NCBI GenBank assembly: GCA_030146905.1
Contig: JASLAV010000238.1
Location: forward strand, 1 to 7,520
Source of the DNA: Lentzea sp.
GTDB taxonomy: Bacteria; Actinomycetota; Actinomycetes; Mycobacteriales; Pseudonocardiaceae
Reading direction: 5' to 3'
DNA: 7,520 bases
Shown: in pieces, positions 7,116 to 7,520 of the stretch
Layout: every line of letters starts with the position of its first letter
How positions within the stretch are numbered: the first letter of the stretch is position 1
Translations under genes and position numbers: made by a program
The notes under the pieces: generated by a model
What the model was told of the DNA's origin: nothing
Databases searched by the model: none
What the model saw: the letters and a program-made list of their open reading frames with translations, nothing else

Positions 7116-7144
7116 TTGACCGCTGTTCGAACATGTGTTCGAAT
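7116..7144 (+). promoter_or_regulatory. Candidate sigma-70-type promoter of the radical SAM gene
   Basis: TTGACC (7116-7121, five of six matches to TTGACA) is followed after exactly 17 nt by TCGAAT (7139-7144, four of six matches to TATAAT). Transcription would then start near 7151-7152, at the GTG start codon itself. A leaderless message fits the lack of a usable ribosome site. The -35 overlaps the pnuC ribosome site on the other strand. The -10 is weak and embedded in the LexA box, so this is a prediction. Confidence 0.45.
7126..7143. promoter_or_regulatory. LexA operator (SOS box)
   Basis: TTCGAAC-ATGT-GTTCGAA is a perfect inverted repeat with 7-bp arms and a 4-nt centre. It matches all 12 fixed positions of the mycobacterial/actinobacterial SOS consensus TCGAAC-N4-GTTCGA. 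It lies in the 45-nt gap between two divergent start codons: 8 nt before the radical SAM GTG and 19 nt before the pnuC GTG. LexA bound here would cover the spacer and -10 of the candidate rightward promoter and block polymerase until RecA-triggered LexA cleavage. Whether it also controls pnuC depends on the unseen pnuC promoter. Confidence 0.85.
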
Positions 7145-7151
7145 CGAGAGT

Positions 7152-7520
7152 GTGCGATGGGACGGACAGAAACTCGAGGCAGAGCCGCAACAGGCACTAC
7201 CGGGGCTACCGGGACTGGTGCGCAGCGTACGAACTCCTGAGTTCGCGGACGTGGTGTTCCACGAGGTCCGCGCCAAATCCGTGCTCAACGGGGTACCGGG
7301 TTCGTCGCTGCCGTTCTCGTGGACGGTGAACCCGTATCGGGGCTGCTCACACGCCTGCACCTACTGTCTGGCCGGTGACACGCCGGTCCTGATGGGCAAC
7401 GGTCGCACGAAACCGTTGGCCGAGCTCCGGGAGGGCGATGAGATCTACGGCACCGAACTGGTCGGGAACTACCGGCGCTACAAGCTCACCACCGTCCTCG
7501 CGCACTGGGAGACCCGCAAG
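7152..7520 (+). CDS. Rv2578c-type radical SAM protein (SplB-like), interrupted by an intein; 3' end outside the window
   Basis: The first 123 codons of an open frame that runs off the right edge. The start GTG 7152 gives VRWDGQKLE, like the N-terminus I know from Rv2578c-family proteins. Residues 53-72 read LPFSWTVNPYRGCSHACTYC, the signature of the SplB/'DNA repair photolyase' group of radical SAM enzymes. Its CxxxCxxC (Cys65, Cys69, Cys72) binds a [4Fe-4S] cluster that cleaves S-adenosylmethionine to a radical. After Cys72 the sequence switches to an intein. In-frame ATG codons near the start are lacking (ATG 7157 is in another frame). No good ribosome site precedes the GTG (GAGAG is 1 nt away), which fits leaderless translation. 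The only extra in-frame start upstream is a TTG at 7116. A LexA box overlaps its promoter, suggesting DNA-damage induction. The exact reaction is unknown; relation to spore photoproduct lyase suggests, but does not prove, DNA repair. Confidence 0.88.
   Translation, partial: MRWDGQKLEAEPQQALPGLPGLVRSVRTPEFADVVFHEVRAKSVLNGVPGSSLPFSWTVNPYRGCSHACTYCLAGDTPVLMGNGRTKPLAELREGDEIYGTELVGNYRRYKLTTVLAHWETRK
7365..7520 (+). mobile_element. Intein, N-terminal splicing region (partial)
   Basis: From Cys72 the reading frame gives CLAGDTPVLMGNGRTKPLAE, then LREGDEIYG. This is the Hint/intein block A pattern: nucleophilic Cys1, an Asp-Thr-x-Val core, a Gly-Asn-Gly turn and a downstream (E)GDxIYG. It continues into LTTVLAHWETRK, typical of the strand before block B. 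The TxxH block B, any homing endonuclease and the C-terminal His-Asn lie outside the window. Radical SAM relatives have an aromatic residue and Ala-Arg after the third cysteine, so the host sequence stops exactly here. After splicing, the +1 residue of the C-extein should be a cysteine that restores the cluster motif. Confidence 0.88.

Noticed and set aside
7107..7151. Riboswitch leader upstream of pnuC
   Set aside because: Only 45 nt separate pnuC from the divergent start, and the gap is filled by a ribosome site and the LexA box. No thiamine- or NAD-type aptamer structure is visible.
7157..7200. ATG at 7157 as start of the radical SAM gene
   Set aside because: It is in a different frame (reads MGRTET...) from the one containing the VRWDGQ start and the CxxxCxxC motif.
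7088..7360. Minus-strand open frame of 90 codons at the right end
   Set aside because: It lies antisense to the radical SAM N-terminus and across the LexA box, with no recognisable product.
1..7520. CRISPR arrays, tRNA/rRNA genes, insertion sequences, attachment sites
   Set aside because: No repeat-spacer pattern, tRNA-like fold, transposase frame or terminal inverted repeats were seen. The only mobile-type element is the intein.

Overview
The window is very GC-rich with strong G/C third-position bias, many GTG starts, and AGGAG-type ribosome sites mixed with start-stop overlaps. This points to a high-GC actinobacterium, most likely in the Pseudonocardiales (Saccharothrix/Lentzea/Actinosynnema/Amycolatopsis type). 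The order cyclophilin / glyoxalase II-like hydrolase / hisS, followed further along by an Rv2578c-type radical SAM gene, matches the Mycobacterium tuberculosis Rv2582-Rv2578c neighbourhood as I remember it. Here about 4 kb of other genes lies between hisS and the radical SAM gene.

Layout. Positions 1-140 (-) hold the 5' end of a membrane-anchored cyclophilin. It is divergent from a + strand operon of three tightly packed genes: a metallo-beta-lactamase-fold (glyoxalase II-like) hydrolase at 255-974, histidyl-tRNA synthetase at 980-2323, and a small membrane protein at 2320-2946. This operon meets a - strand spermidine-synthase-like methyltransferase-fold gene (2960-3796) tail to tail. A 7-bp hairpin between them contains both stop codons. 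A DUF1304 membrane protein (3842-4195, +) follows. Its 3' end overlaps by 80 nt the 3' end of a YibE/F-family membrane protein (4116-5504, -).

The YibE/F gene is the last of an apparent - strand operon, pnuC (6537-7106) > nadR-like (5482-6540) > yibE/F, with overlapping junctions. PnuC would import nicotinamide riboside. The NadR-like protein would phosphorylate it and adenylate the resulting NMN to NAD. The kinase P-loop has Thr where Lys is usual.

The most interesting part is the right end. A radical SAM gene of the Rv2578c/SplB-like type starts at GTG 7152 and runs off the window. Its cluster motif CxxxCxxC (Cys65, Cys69, Cys72) is interrupted exactly at the third cysteine by the start of an intein. 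Only 45 nt separate this start from the divergent pnuC start. That gap holds a textbook LexA SOS box, TTCGAAC-ATGT-GTTCGAA (7126-7143), which overlaps a plausible promoter whose start point would give a leaderless mRNA. The arrangement suggests that an SOS-controlled, splicing-gated DNA-repair-like radical SAM enzyme shares its operator with an NAD salvage operon. The intein and the box are read directly from the sequence; the joint regulation is inferred.
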